Shown: positions 34,765 through 45,954 of the stretch, piece after piece
Layout of the letters: each line of letters begins with the position of its first letter
Position numbering within the stretch: position 1 is the first letter of the stretch
Assembly (NCBI GenBank): GCA_030762175.1
Contig: CM060834.1
Span: forward strand, 25,160,001-25,224,000
Direction of reading: 5' to 3'
Length of the DNA stretch: 64,000 nt
Source of the DNA: Metallyticus violacea
Taxonomy: Eukaryota; Arthropoda; Insecta; Mantodea; Metallyticidae
Made by a program: the position numbers and the translations under genes
Notes under the pieces: model-generated
Database searches by the model: none
What the model saw: only the letters and a program-made list of their open reading frames with translations
Told to the model about the DNA's origin: nothing

Positions 34765-35087
34765 GTCACAATCTTCTACACATGACCTTCTTTATGCAAC
34801 TATATCTGAACAACTTAACACAGCGGAGCGGAAATTACAGCTGCAATTATTTACTTAACAGGTAAGGCATGGCACCAGATAAGGCTTTTGTTAAAGCGAT
34901 ACTCCTTATCGGCGAAGTTCCGTTATTGCTTCATGACTACATCAGCTGCATGAATTCTCAGCGTTTTATTGTACTCTTATTCCCTTCCATATTCCGGGCA
35001 TATGAACTGTTTTGACGCAGTCATTAATAGAAAAATAATACAGCACACTAATAATAATACTAACTTACACAACACACTTTAACTCCA

Positions 35088-35160
35088 CGTCACGCTACAA
35101 CAAACACGAAAAGTAGAGCAGCACACAACGCAATAGCATTCATACCTCCAACACTGTATA
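35088..35160 (+). repeat. Direct repeat B, left copy
   Basis: GCTACAACAAACACGAAAAG through ACACCTCCAACAC-like sequence, repeated at 35389-35460 with about 85 percent identity by eye. Confidence 0.7.
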
Positions 35161-35249
35161 AGCGAGATATTTCTTAATTTGAGGTAGGGCTAATGTCTAT
35201 TGTATCAGGTTTGCAAGGCGAATGCGATGAGATGTCATTGCTTATCGCC

Positions 35250-35322
35250 AAAAGTAACTTTGTAGGAAGCATGTTAGCAGTTAATCACACGAAAGCACAT
35301 GGGGAACTGTTATGTAGCAATA
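35250..35322 (+). repeat. Direct repeat, right copy
   Basis: Partner of 33565-33632. Together with repeat B it suggests an A-B unit duplicated in tandem, one copy of which was interrupted by the mariner element. Confidence 0.8.
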
Positions 35323-35388
35323 AAACACGTAAAGGAGATTATAATTAAACGAGAAAAGGCATGCGCTTTTAACAGTACAAGTTTTGCA

Positions 35389-35460
35389 TGCATGCTACAA
35401 TAAACCCGAAAAATAGAACAGCGCACAACGTGATAGCCTTCACACCTCCAACACGTGTTC
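35389..35460 (+). repeat. Direct repeat B, right copy
   Basis: Partner of 35088-35160; about 70 bases downstream of the right copy of the other repeat. Confidence 0.7.
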
Positions 35461-35469
35461 AACACTAGG

Positions 35470-37920
35470 GTTGTGAAGTTTCGGTCAAGTGACGTTCGGT
35501 TTTCTCCACTGCCGATAGTGAAAGCAGGCATCGTTCTCCGTGTAACGTAAGTTTCTTTGAGCGTCTGCTCAACGTGGATGAGCTTCAAGCAATTATCCGC
35601 CAGTATCGTCGGAAAATCCCCAAAAATGGTTTAATATGCAAATATGGACACTGCCAGAACAATGACAAGGGTGCATAGACATTGTATTACTCGTTTCGCA
35701 ATAAATTCCTACTGCGGTTAAAAAAATCTTTGTGCCAGTAATTTTTGAACGCGGTATGTGTAATCAACACTGGTCTTATACTTCTCCTTCAATTTCTAAA
35801 TTTACATGTTTTTTGTTTCGTTTAAATTAAATGTATTTTAAATAAGAAGGCATTCAGACGGATGATTTTTAAAAATTAAACCCTTCATTGCATCTGTTTA
35901 TGTTCTAGTTTTACCAGCCTCTATACGAAGGGTTATCCAAGACAAAGTGTAAAAGATATTTGTTTAATTTTGATTTAAAAATAGAATTAGTTGGAATATA
36001 TACAAACAGGAACTTTTTTGATACTGAATGAAACTATCTCTGAACGTCGAACAACGTCAAATGGAGTTTAATATGAGGTTTGTTGCAGTTTCACTGGAAA
36101 TCAATGAGTTATCAACCGCAACGAACAAATAAATTCATTTTCCCTAGACTATGGATTGATCTGCTTTGAAATGTAAGTTGCACACAAATTATCCGCTCTT
36201 TTTGTCGGCGACATATTAATATTTTTAGTCTGTTTAATGTAAATATGCAGTTACAGATCTTTTGAAACTAAACAGATCGCAGCTAACACGGGTCTACTAA
36301 CAACATTGCAGTCCTTAGGAATAATAAACGAAAGTCCGCCTTGAAGATTTTATGAAGAAAAGGATGAACCAGCCTCTCAATAACAGAAGATTATTTTAGA
36401 GTGGCACGAGGCTTCTGCAAAATGAATCTCAGCACTGGCGGGGTTTCGTGCCGCCTCCTGCCATGCACAACCTCTTAAGAAATAGCGTGTCAATTCAAAA
36501 CTGATGTTTATATTATAGAGCGAACGTTAAAGTAATTAAGAGTATTTTTAGTACTGATATATTATAGCACGGTAATTTCAGTTATCGTAGAGGACAGCTG
36601 CAAACTGGGAGAAACCAGTCATCAAGGTATATAATGCATGTGCAGGTAGCAACTTACGTTCGTGTGTTACTCGGAGTTTTCGTTGTATATAAATGATCAG
36701 TGCTTCGTTAGATGCCACTATGTAAACATAGTATTTAAGAATGTGTTTTTAGATAAAGATAATCAATTGTGTCCCTTAAGGGCAAAGGCCTCCTAACAAG
36801 TGGGGAAAGCTCGCGTTTTCCTAACACGGTGCGCCATTCAACGCTAGTTGTTCGTATGCTGTTTAAGACACTGACTGATTTGTTCTCTTAGTTACTGCAT
36901 TTCCCACTGCACTAGTTGCTTCTCGAGTGATTTCCATTTTTCTCTTCCTCTCGCTACTCTTGACCAAACTGGACTTGCATGTTCCTTGAAGAGGAAAGAC
37001 AGGTCACACAGAATGGCAGTTATTTTCTGATACTTTTTAAACTCTATTTAACCATGTCATCTCCTAACTCAGTGGTTATAAGGTCTTCTAAAAATATAAA
37101 ATATATAGTAAATTTCTGGTTCACAGTATGCCAATTACTAAATTTATTAATTCTGTTTTTAATGAAACCTTGTGAAATTTCTGGACTGTGGTTTTCACCT
37201 CTCTCCTATATCATTGGTACATAAATATTTTAGGTATACTTTATACAAGGATCAATAAAATATTAATTATATATTTTTTTAAATTTATTGAAACTAAATT
37301 AAATAAAATGGGATACATCTATGATTTCCCGAGTTATGTTTTTAGATACATAAGTAAAAAAGAATTCTTGCATGGAAGTGATAAGGTGATTCGCAAGAAA
37401 ATATGCCGACACTCGTGTCCCAGGTAGAGAAAACTATTTGCCAACTTGTTAAAAAGTTACGAAGACATCTTTTCTGAATGACGAGAAAAGTGTTCCGACC
37501 CGCCGTGTGAAAAAAAAAAAAAAAAAAAGTTAGATGAAATACAGTACAGATTTATTTTTAGTGCTGGCGAATGAGCAAAAGATGCGCAGTTGTTTCTGGC
37601 AGAGTTCATTTTCTTGTAGGGAAATCAGGTTAGTATCTCTCTTACTTCCGTACTGAACGCGTTGTAGAGACAGTTTAACACGAGCGTCATTAAGTAGTGT
37701 AGGGATAATTTTTGCCTCCTCTGTTGAGTAAACTGAGTGGTAAAGTTTTGCATTCCCAGATTCATGAAGTGATTAGCAATGTTTACCATTTCATGAAAAG
37801 GAAGGATGAATTAGGAAATGCCATTAATATAAAACGGTTCAAAATAGGATGACACAGGTAACTGGTGCCTCCTCACGAAGCGTAAACTGCAAGAGCTGAA
37901 GGAAACAGAAGCCGGAACGT
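35470..37920. other. Intron sequence without recognised gene
   Basis: About 2.4 kb. A GGGCAAAGGCCTCCTAACAA stretch at 36780 resembles the 3' ends of some LINEs. A poly-A run lies at 37508-37527. No exon phase-compatible with the channel gene seen; none is needed, since flanking exons join directly. Confidence 0.35.
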
Positions 37921-37934
37921 TTGAACCTTTCTCT

Positions 37935-38935
37935 ATTTTGCACAAGAATAGGCTTAAAATGTCGTCCAAAACTACCCTGGCCGAATTTAATGATTCTGTA
38001 GTTCGCACGATAAATAATTTTTACATCATTGAAAAATATACACACACTCTAAACAAACTCCATATAAGGCTAAACAAATCCATCGGTTTCGATGGCAGTG
38101 TTTCAACAATAAATTTTGGCTCTGGGTTTTCGCTAGAGAAAAATCAAAAATAATAGACGGATATTGGTACAGCAGGGAAACGTCCGAGAGAAAAGGATCA
38201 CTTACTTGACAACCATGAATAAACTACAGAGAAGAAGGTCGCCCCATCAACTTCATGGCTGAAACCTGTGTTCATAGTGCATATACAACCCCATGGGCTT
38301 GGAGTGATGATTCTATGGAGGGACTCTTAGCTCCGGTGTCGAAAGGGCAAAGGCTGATGGTGCTACATGCAGAAAGTGAAGATGTCTTCGTTGAAAATGC
38401 ATATCTACGCTTCAAGGTTCATCAGAAATGTGGCGATTACCATGACGATATGAATTATGCAAATAATGAGAAGTGGAAAAGAGAACGCCATATTTCTAAC
38501 CTTCCCCCTCACAGTGTTATTGTATTCGACAGTGTAATGCTCAATACTTCTCCAAATTCCAATACCCGTAAACATGAAGCGATATCCTCCTTACTAACCA
38601 TATGTCCGAACAACAGCTTCAAGAAATTGGCAACTTAAGCTGTTTAATAAATCCAGAGCTATGAACAGGTTAACTCCAAATATACCATACATAAAAATGA
38701 TACACTTTTAAAAGAAAAAACCGAGCAGTTATAAGCCTTCCACTCAATCAACCGGAGATAAACCCCACAATGTCAGGTTTATTATGGAAGATGTTATAAA
38801 ATATCGAGATGAAAAAATTGCTCAAATTACGGAAGAAGATTGGACAAGGTACTGTGAAAAGGCGAAGAGGACAGAAAAGCAACATTTTCTGCAATGAAAA
38901 CAATGAAACAAGTTCAGAAAGTGATAATGAGGAAC
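37935..38935 (+). pseudogene. DDE-superfamily transposase relic
   Basis: Frame at 38255-38638 reads AETCVHS, then PVSKGQRLMVLHAESEDVFV, CGDYHDDMNYANNEKW and PPHSVIVFDSVMLNTSP. These match the order 'DE-T-x-x-H / G-K-G-x-R-x-x-x-x-H-A / D-Y-H-x-x-M-N / P-x-x-S-V-I-V-x-D-N-A' of an insect DDE transposase. The expected Asp-Asn of the second catalytic site is D-S. Upstream HTH/linker and downstream acidic tail pieces (KITEEDW-like) are frameshifted. Confidence 0.65.
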
Positions 38936-38949
38936 TTTAGATCGGCATA

Positions 38950-39800
38950 ACTTCTTTGCAAGTGTTGATTCAACACAATTTATTGCACAGCTGTACCACT
39001 CTTATCTTTCTCACTTGCATATCAACAGCAACTTGTTTGTTTCATTCTTCAAGTTGAGGTGTTACCCCCAGCACCAATTTCCTAGAAGTGTCTCGTGCAG
39101 ATCTATACAGACTTATTTGCCACCTCTATTAAATATGTCTATACTTTCTTATGCAATTACCTGCAATGTGCTACCACTGAGGGGCATCATTTTAGCATCT
39201 CTTATAGTTAGCACTTATTATAATCATCAGTTTTAATACAGTGTCATTTTATGCTTTCAGCAAAAATATAAATACTAATTTTATCTCCCTTTTCAGGTTG
39301 TACTGGCAGCATTTCCCCAGTAAGCAGCTGCGCTGAGGCGGCCCGTATCTCAAATAATTTCAGTGTAGAACGTTATGATTGAGCAAATGGGTTCCATTGC
39401 CAACTCTCTTGCGGGTCAGGCATTGGCTTCCTGCACACACTTACCGATAATTGGCAAACTAAATTATGGGCAACTGCAGAATGATTTTTATGGCCATCTT
39501 GAAAGTCTACATTAACACTTGTAATACGACTTTGTTTGCTATATCTACCATTTTAGTACCTAAATCTGTGGCATATCATGATAATTTTTATTTACCTTTC
39601 TTGTACTTTTTCAAAAATAAATGGTCTTTAAAATTTATTATTCAATATTTTCAAGATTTTTATCTATTCACTGAAACGTGTTAATATGTGGATAATTTAA
39701 TCTTCCAAATCTAATATTCACTACGAATGTTAATGTATTGAGTTATTAGATGCTTTGATATATTTCTGTGCGTAAACATCCATAAACTTCAGAATTATGT
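38950..39800. other. Intron sequence without recognised element
   Basis: AT-rich; nothing supported. Confidence 0.35.
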
Positions 39801-39814
39801 GCAAATTAACTTAC

Positions 39815-39891
39815 TTGTTGAAATTCTTTGATGCTAAGAAAATCTAAAATAGTTAGGCGCAGTCGTACTTGGACGGGCACCCTCTGCCCAT
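39815..39891 (-). CDS. Cys-loop channel subunit, exon 2 found (ligand-binding domain, beta1-beta2)
   Basis: 77 bases: two bases completing Asp, then 25 codons reading GQRVPVQVRLRLTILDFL to IKEFQQ. The pattern 'D-G-x-x-VPV-x-V-x-L-x-L', followed by a turn and 'I-x-E-F', matches the start of the immunoglobulin-like extracellular domain of Cys-loop receptors. The acceptor is TTTTTCAG and the donor is CAA/GTAAGT. The exon ends in phase 0 and runs straight into the next exon, 11.7 kb away. Confidence 0.82.
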
Positions 39892-40384
39892 CTGAAAAAT
39901 AAAAATACCATTAACGAGATACCAAATTACATATGTAATACTATTTGCAAAAATGTTTAAATTTAATAAATTCCTGTATGTTTACTTCATACAAAACAGT
40001 AGTTTAATATTATCTTTGAAGTCTGGTTATATCTGATCACCTATTTATTTTGAATTTAATCTTAAAATGTTGGTACTGGCTAATTACACAACAGATAGAT
40101 AGAATAGATATACATAAGTATAACATTTTATACAAGTGTTAATATTTTGTGTGGAAATTTCAAATATTTGTCACTTTTATAATATTTTATTCATGAAATA
40201 GTTCTAAACCCGTATTTTGCTATTTTCTATTGGCGTTACTGACAATCGGCATTCTTCTGTAGCAAGATTGCTTGAAAAGGTAAAGTACAAATATACAATT
40301 ATTACAATTTTGCAAGCCTAGTTTAAAGGAATTATATTTAAATTTTTATTTTATTCATGAAATAGACCTAATAAATATCCCTCG

Positions 40385-41000
40385 AGGGTATGAGCTTTCC
40401 AATTGGTAATCTAAGACCCTCTCGTGATGTTATTTGTGATAAATCAACCTTTCATTTAAGCGGAAAATGTAATAAACAAAATACTCGCATATGGAGGACA
40501 GAAAATCACTATTTTTACGTAGAGCATGAGCGATACTCACAGAAAGGTAATGTGTTCCAAGGTAAAGGTGCACATAAAGGTAAACATTTTTCTTTGCCGA
40601 AAGGGCAAAATAACAGCCCTGATTTATCTGGATATGATCTCAATGGCTGCCACTACATCTAAAAGAGAGCAGAGATGATTTCATACTGCAACAAGATGGC
40701 GCTGCACCTCATTTCTATCGAAATCAGAATTTTTAAACCTACATTCACTACATCGTTGGATTGGACGGTGATCATACGCTCCTGCCTTGGCCACCTCGGT
40801 CTCCTTGCAATTTTTTGAATCTGGTTACGCAAAGGTTCAATTTGTTTTACCCGCGAATGTTCTGAATATGAAAAAGCGCATCGGAACCGGCTTTCAAAAC
40901 ATCATCGGTGGCATGCTGAGGTGTGTCTGGAAAGAAATGCAGTATCATGCGGATAAATTCAGTGTGACTAAGGGCTCAAACACTGAGCATTTGTAATGCA
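40385..41000 (+). pseudogene. Tc1/mariner-superfamily transposase relic (catalytic half)
   Basis: Reads STFHLSGKCNKQNTRIWRTE, NHYFYVEHERYSQKGNVFQ, then LQQDGAAPHF (second Asp, intact), then LPWPPRSP (with 'DLTP' lost by frameshift), LPANVLNMKKRIGTGFQNII, LRCVWKEMQYHADKFSVTKG and a stop after SNTEHL. This is the whole C-terminal order of the family. Relics at 44035-44350 and 52085-52615 belong to the same or a close family. Confidence 0.75.
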
Positions 41001-41190
41001 TATAAAACAACCTTTCGTATTCCAATTTCTATTGCAGTACACTGATTTTTTTAAACCTCGACAATAATTTCCTTGCATTTCACTTATGGATCAATTTGGG
41101 ATTTTGCGTATGTTTAAAACATGTCCAGCTATGAAAAGAGACATGTTTTAATGTCTGGGTTACATAAACTTCGCAAACATTATAGAGAGT

Positions 41191-41378
41191 GAGCAATGCT
41201 TGGCGCAATCGCGGGACCGGCCGGCAGCGCTATGTTCGCTATGTGAGGCTTCAGTGAGAGTTGAGCAAGTCTTGAGCAAGTAGCACACCGCCAGCACAGT
41301 AGCCAGCCTCGCCGGCCATTCGCACGCCGCGAAACTGGTTGCGTAAAGGATTGTTCACTCTATAGCAAAAGAATATAA
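41191..41378 (+). repeat. GC-rich dispersed module, copy 1
   Basis: About 185 bases much richer in G+C than their surroundings. Shares GAGCAATGCTT, ACCGGCCGGCAGCG, GAGGCTTCAGTG, GCACGCCGCGAA and GGATxGTTCA, in order, with 42702-42885. Copy 1 has an extra GAGCAAGT duplication. Not a tRNA-type SINE; class unknown. It ends about 70 bases before the channel gene's first exon. Confidence 0.8.
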
Positions 41379-41446
41379 TTTTTCTAAGTATAAAATAAAA
41401 TATAAAACAAATTAAAAGTATATCAGCAATAGTATAACTCACTCAC

Positions 41447-41541
41447 CTTGGTTATATGTTTCGGGAGGATCACTTTTGTCATAGTTATCGGGCAGTAAGT
41501 ACTGCTTAGAACAACATGCAATCCCAACTTTTAGCAGCATC
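41447..41541 (-). CDS. Cys-loop channel subunit, first exon found (N-terminus of mature chain)
   Basis: This 95-base exon lies between a TTACAG acceptor and an AAG/GTGAGT donor. It encodes one base of a split codon and then 31 codons starting at a Met, ending PPETYNQ; the last base joins the next exon to make Asp. In this family, an acidic, proline-containing stretch before the first beta strands is normal (residues 18-31 here). The Met is followed by LLKVGIACC, a poor signal peptide, and the acceptor in front implies an upstream coding exon. The true start therefore probably lies further right. Confidence is high that the segment is coding, because the phase and the reading into the next exon (DGQRVPV) fit the family, but moderate for the Met being the start. 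Confidence 0.75.
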
Positions 41542-41579
41542 CTGTAATATCAAACGATTTATTGAAGAAAATGCATACA

Positions 41580-42050
41580 TATATAGTTCTTAAAACTACC
41601 GTGAGTTAATATGATACAAACTTAATACTTCTTTTCAATGAATGCATGCAGATTGTGTAAAAATTAAGAAAATTAATTATCTACGCAGATATGTAACGGT
41701 GTAAAACTGCGGCGGTTCGTGTCCATGGTTGGTTAAATTCAGGACTTTCGAGTGCTGCCGCATCTCAGTAGTAAAACTGACCTCTACTGACATTTCAGCA
41801 GTTATAGAGCAAGTAGAGCTTTGATAAAGTGCAGCTCAACTGTACGAAATGTCAGTAGTAGAGTACGGAAGTTCAGGCATTTATTTTGGTTAAAATAGGC
41901 AGGCTAGAAGGCATTTAAAATGCTGAAAACAGCCAGTAGTAAATACGTAATTAAAACAGGCATTTATTAAAAGTGAATACAAAGAGTAACATCGCTCATT
42001 ACTAATGAAATGGATGTGCAATGATATTCAAGATACTTTTTAATTTATAA
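41580..42050. other. Sequence upstream of the first exon found
   Basis: No exon with a signal peptide is seen here. A small inverted pair (CTCTACTGACATTTC near 41790 and GAAATGTCAGTAGTAGAG near 41857) can form a hairpin. Confidence 0.35.
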
Positions 42051-42059
42051 AGTACTTAA

Positions 42060-42061
<2 letters not shown>

Positions 42062-42096
<35 letters not shown>
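42062..42096 (+). repeat. (TA)n microsatellite
   Basis: About 17 TA units. Confidence 0.95.
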
Positions 42097-42099
<3 letters not shown>

Positions 42100-42177
42100 A
42101 CGTTTGGAGCAACCAAATTTGGAAAAATTACAAATAAAATTCCTAAAATGGATCTTGGAATTATACAGATGCACATC

Positions 42178-42394
42178 AAAGTACATCATTCTAATTTTGT
42201 TCCCCAAATACCACACAGTAATGTCATGATCTATTTAATTTAATTAATTAATAAGGCCTAATTTGGATTTTATATTCATTTTTAAAGTCATCTCCTAATC
42301 TCCTTTTTCCTATGCTCCCAATTTATTGCAATTATTGATTTATGCTATTCAATTCGGCGAGGAATTCCCTTAGTTTACAAAACTTCTGAGTGGC

Positions 42395-42400
<6 letters not shown>
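42178..42400 (+). repeat. Dispersed repeat, copy 2
   Basis: Partner of 25268-25440, with an insertion of about 60 bases before the GAGGAATTCCCTTAGTTTAC block. It ends in a poly-T run. Confidence 0.7.

Positions 42401-42426
<26 letters not shown>
42400..42426 (+). repeat. Poly-T run
   Basis: About 27 T; no retroposon body identified beside it on the minus strand. Confidence 0.85.
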
Positions 42427-42429
<3 letters not shown>

Positions 42430-42701
42430 AGGGCTTTTGGTGCACATTTATTGCGCAAACAACTTATGCAGATTTTCGTGTAGGATATTGTACTCTCTTT
42501 CAGTTGAGATGCCTATAGCCTGAGTTATCAATATCAATTCCTTTAATTATGATAACCTGTTTTATTTCATGCAAAATACCACATTTTGAAGTTAGAAGGT
42601 TGTTAATTAGAGAAGTGAAATGCTCCTTTATCAAAAAACAACTGAATGGGTCACTGTCACTCGCAGCGTTATCATTTACACTGCTTGAACTAATACTGGG
42701 T

Positions 42702-42885
42702 GAGCAATGCTTAACGCAACCGCGGAACCGGCCGGCAGCGTTATGTCGGCGGAGGTGGGGAGTATATTTCCCCCCCCCCCCCGCTGCGCGAGGCTTCAGT
42801 GCGAGTTGAAATCATCTTGCCGCCGGCTGCACGCCGCGAAGCCGGTTGCTTGAAGGATCGTTCAGTCTTTGTATAAAATGAGAAC
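42702..42885 (+). repeat. GC-rich dispersed module, copy 2
   Basis: Second copy of the 41191-41378 module. It has a run of 14 C at about 42768-42781 and better preservation of the GCCGCCGGCTGCACGCCGCG part. Same orientation, 1.5 kb away. Confidence 0.8.
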
Positions 42886-42889
42886 AAAT

Positions 42890-43700
42890 TTCTTTTGAAA
42901 GTGTGACTTTGTATGTAAGAAAACACAATATTATAATATAATTTAGATAACTACCGCAATTATGAACACACGCGTGTATGGCGGTAAAACAAAAGCTTTA
43001 GTGCACCTATTCCACTCGCGATTTATTGACCTGGGGAAAACCTTGTGATACTAAACCAATTATACAAAATACTGTAATTTTTAAGATATACTTCAGAAGG
43101 GATTTCACTTATAAGTTGCATGTAACACAGATACAAAATGCCTCTGTACTGTTCAAAATGTATAAGAAAAAAAATTGAACATTTTGAGAAAAGTATTTTA
43201 TGCATGGGAGGGAATATAGGTGTATGTAATACTGATACATGAGACATTTATTTTACCGTTTGAAAGTAGCGGAGTGAGACACGCCTTTGAGGTGTTAGGC
43301 GTGGGGGTTTCGCACAAAAAAACATGGTGACCTTTATAAATACCTTAGTGGAGATTCCTATGAAGGTGATGTGCAGATTTGAATAAGGGGGATGGAATAC
43401 ACACACTCTTAACAATGACACATGTTGCAGAAATTAATAAAAATGACATTAGCAGAGGCCAAATAAAAATATTTATATGTACAACGTGAAATAATTAGTG
43501 CAAGATGAACGTAGTCAAGGTTACTAAGTGATAAAGTAGACAGGAAATTCCAGAAAAAGACATGGGCGCAAAATTAGGAATAATGCGAACTTTATGACAC
43601 TTCTATCATCCTGAGCTTACCCTAGGTACGCTGTCCTATCGGTAAAATCAGCGTATGGTAAATGCAGTAAATATGAGCAAATATATTAAAACTGCAGTAT
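42890..43700. other. No recognised element
   Basis: AT-rich; nothing supported. Confidence 0.35.
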
Positions 43701-43709
43701 CATCTTGTG

Positions 43710-44350
43710 GCAGAAATTATGAAGAACATAGTACCCATTTTGGCAATCCTTTTTCTGCATACGGGGTTATTACAAATTATTGAAAATTTTACTGTAGATA
43801 TTTTATTGGATATATTATTACGAAACTGTACAGGTGCATTCAAAAACTCAAAAGATTTCGTTTTCTTTCAGCCGCGTTTTGGATTTATACCACGATTTCC
43901 TATCAGACACAATTGCAGAATCTGGGGAAGCTAGAATCCTATGTTGTGTCTGAACAAAAGCGTGATTAGCCTTAAATTAATATCTGATGAGCCTTAATGA
44001 AAGATCGTGTGATGTCCCTTCTGTTTTGCTGAACCTACAGTGATCTCCACAACTTATCTATGTTGTATCATAGCTTCCTGCTGGAACATTTATCAGCAAG
44101 ATAGCGCTCCTCCTCACTTCGCATGGCCAAAGTTACCAGATCTAACACCCTTGAGCTTTTTCTTATGGGGATTCGAGCAGGATGAAGTGTACAGAATACC
44201 TGACCTCGATGATTTGAAGCTCAGAATTCACCTTGCAATTTAAATTTTACTGTTGTTATACTGAGGAATATCTGGGTAGAGATTGGCAGTCGACTTGATA
44301 TCAGTCGTGCTACAAATAGTAGTCACGTTGAAATCTATAGAACATTAAAA
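43710..44350 (+). pseudogene. Tc1/mariner-superfamily transposase relic (C-terminal part)
   Basis: Frame 44085-44240 reads YQQDSAPPHF, then a deletion, then DLTPLSFFLWGFEQDEVYRI, PDLDDLKLRIHLAI. A frameshifted 'RLAVDLISVV' then matches the family's terminal 'R-L-D-x-x-x-x-x-x-G' block. The 'QQD-x-A-P-P-H' and 'DLTPLxFFLWG' motifs are diagnostic. The upstream half (43710-44030) is more doubtful. Confidence 0.65.
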
Positions 44351-44352
44351 TT

Positions 44353-45600
44353 ATAACTGTTATTATATCCTAATGTATACCAAAACGTTAAGATTAAATT
44401 AAACAGCTTTTCATTTAAAGTTGTAGTTATTTATTTTATTTGTGCTTTAAACAGGACACATTGTATATCTTAACGATGCCATCGTGACTGAATATTTTAA
44501 ATTATGGTTTTATTATTAAAGTAATGCCGAAGGACTAACAAATAACTAACTTTAAATAATTAAAATGTAACTTATCTGCAACATATGGTCCTGGAGGCAA
44601 AACTATGTAAATAAATTAGGATTTGTGAAACCATAAGGAGAAATAAAGCAACAAAAGAAACTCAATTATAATTCTATAATTCTATATGGCAATTACCTTT
44701 TATGGCTGAGAGAGTTAAACCCTGGAAAAGGCAAATGAAACGTTTTTAAAATCTTCTGATATGAATTTAGTAAGATCTGTGCAAGAATATCATTAAACTA
44801 ATGCAAGAGAAATGATATTAGAAAACAACTTCAGATAGGAATAACAATACACACACACACACACACAAAAAAAAAAATAATCTGTAGATTATTGGAACAT
44901 TTAGAGCGAACGGAGAAAAGCTACATTGAAAAGAAATGTACCAAAAGAAAGAAAAGATATTTGTCGTCCAAGATTGGACGCAAGGCTATTGGGCTCAAGT
45001 CGCTTTGTTGTTGATGGAGATAGAATTGTCATTGATTTCGACAGACTCCCTATACAAAACACCACTCTGCGCCATTTGCTTTCTCTGTCCATCTTCTTAA
45101 ATTCTGTTATTTAAATATTACACATTGCAAAATTTAATATTTTGGATGACCGAAATAATTTTATAGGAACTAATTGCTAACATAATTTCTGATACTTTTA
45201 GAAGCATTTTGTTTTATAGTTGATGCAAAACATAGGTTCCTTGATTGTCGGTCTCACGGCAATAGGTCATAGAATAATACCAAACAATATTTGCACATCG
45301 ATAAAATATTAAAAAATAATGTTTATTTGATGGTAAATAGCTGTATAATCAACTGCAAGATTTGAAGAAAACTTGCAAAATTGGATAAAGTAAGAAACAA
45401 AGACATTTTAATTGCCTTAAATCTTTTGTAATACAAGTGTACTTACAGGCTATATCATTGAATTCCGTTTACTAGTTCGTTATTAATACCTATATTATAT
45501 TGTATTGCATTAATATTATGACATACAATTAAACAGTATATCAAATATAAGCAAAAATAATTTCTAGAAGACTAAATGTTATTAGTGAAATACTGCTACA
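44353..45600. other. No recognised element
   Basis: AT-rich sequence with a short (CA)n array at 44850-44867. Nothing else supported. Confidence 0.35.
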
Positions 45601-45617
45601 CAAAGAACAATTGGTTT

Positions 45618-45925
45618 CAGAAAAGGGCGATCTTATGCAGATTACTGTATATTTACGGTGGAACAATTAATAAAGAGAAGAAGGGAATTTAACTTGCCGA
45701 CTTGCATGTTATTTTTAGATTATGAAAAAGCTTTTCATAGGGGTCTCCGAAATAAACAATGGACTGTAATGCAAGAGAAAAAAATAGTCAAGTCATCTTA
45801 TAAAGGTAATTCAGAGTCTATATAAAAGTACAAAAATTGAGATTGACACTGGTGTTAGAATTAGAAACAAAACAGAGGAAATAAACCAAGACCTCAAACA
45901 GGGATGAGCTTTATTGCCAGTTTTT
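45618..45925 (+). pseudogene. LINE reverse transcriptase, left part
   Basis: The frame reads IGFRKGRSYADYCIFTVEQL, then EFNLPTCMLFLDYEKAFHR: the finger and first palm motif ('F-x-D-Y-x-K-A-F', first catalytic Asp present). Frameshifts precede SLYKSTKIEIDTGVR and INQDLKQG ('x-G-x-x-Q-G' motif). The frame is interrupted by a transposon at 45955-46675 and resumes at about 46775. Confidence 0.8.
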
Positions 45926-45954
45926 TTTTTCACACACACACAACCGCGCGCGCC

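Larger units (their letters stand above)
11746..41541 (-). other. Cys-loop ligand-gated ion channel subunit gene (8 exons found, 5' end missing)
   Basis: Gene-level entry. The eight minus-strand exons are 41541-41447, 39891-39815, 28123-27891, 27696-27614, 22798-22640, 20371-20173, 16904-16685 and 11991-11746. All join in a single frame with AG acceptors and GT donors, giving 1311 bases: 436 residues plus a stop, counted from a Met in the first exon. The product is a subunit of a pentameric membrane channel: extracellular ligand-binding domain, the Cys-loop signature, TM1-TM3, a short cytoplasmic loop and TM4. Introns range from 194 bases to 11.7 kb and are full of transposon relics. The proline at -2' and arginine at 0' of TM2, with no glutamate at -1', are known marks of anion-selective members, so chloride selectivity is inferred. 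I did not recognise a specific named insect subunit; it looks like one of the divergent, non-RDL, non-GluCl members. Confidence 0.88.

Noticed and set aside
44850..44867. Z-DNA or regulatory role for the (CA)n array
   Set aside because: The array is short and ordinary; nothing nearby supports a function.
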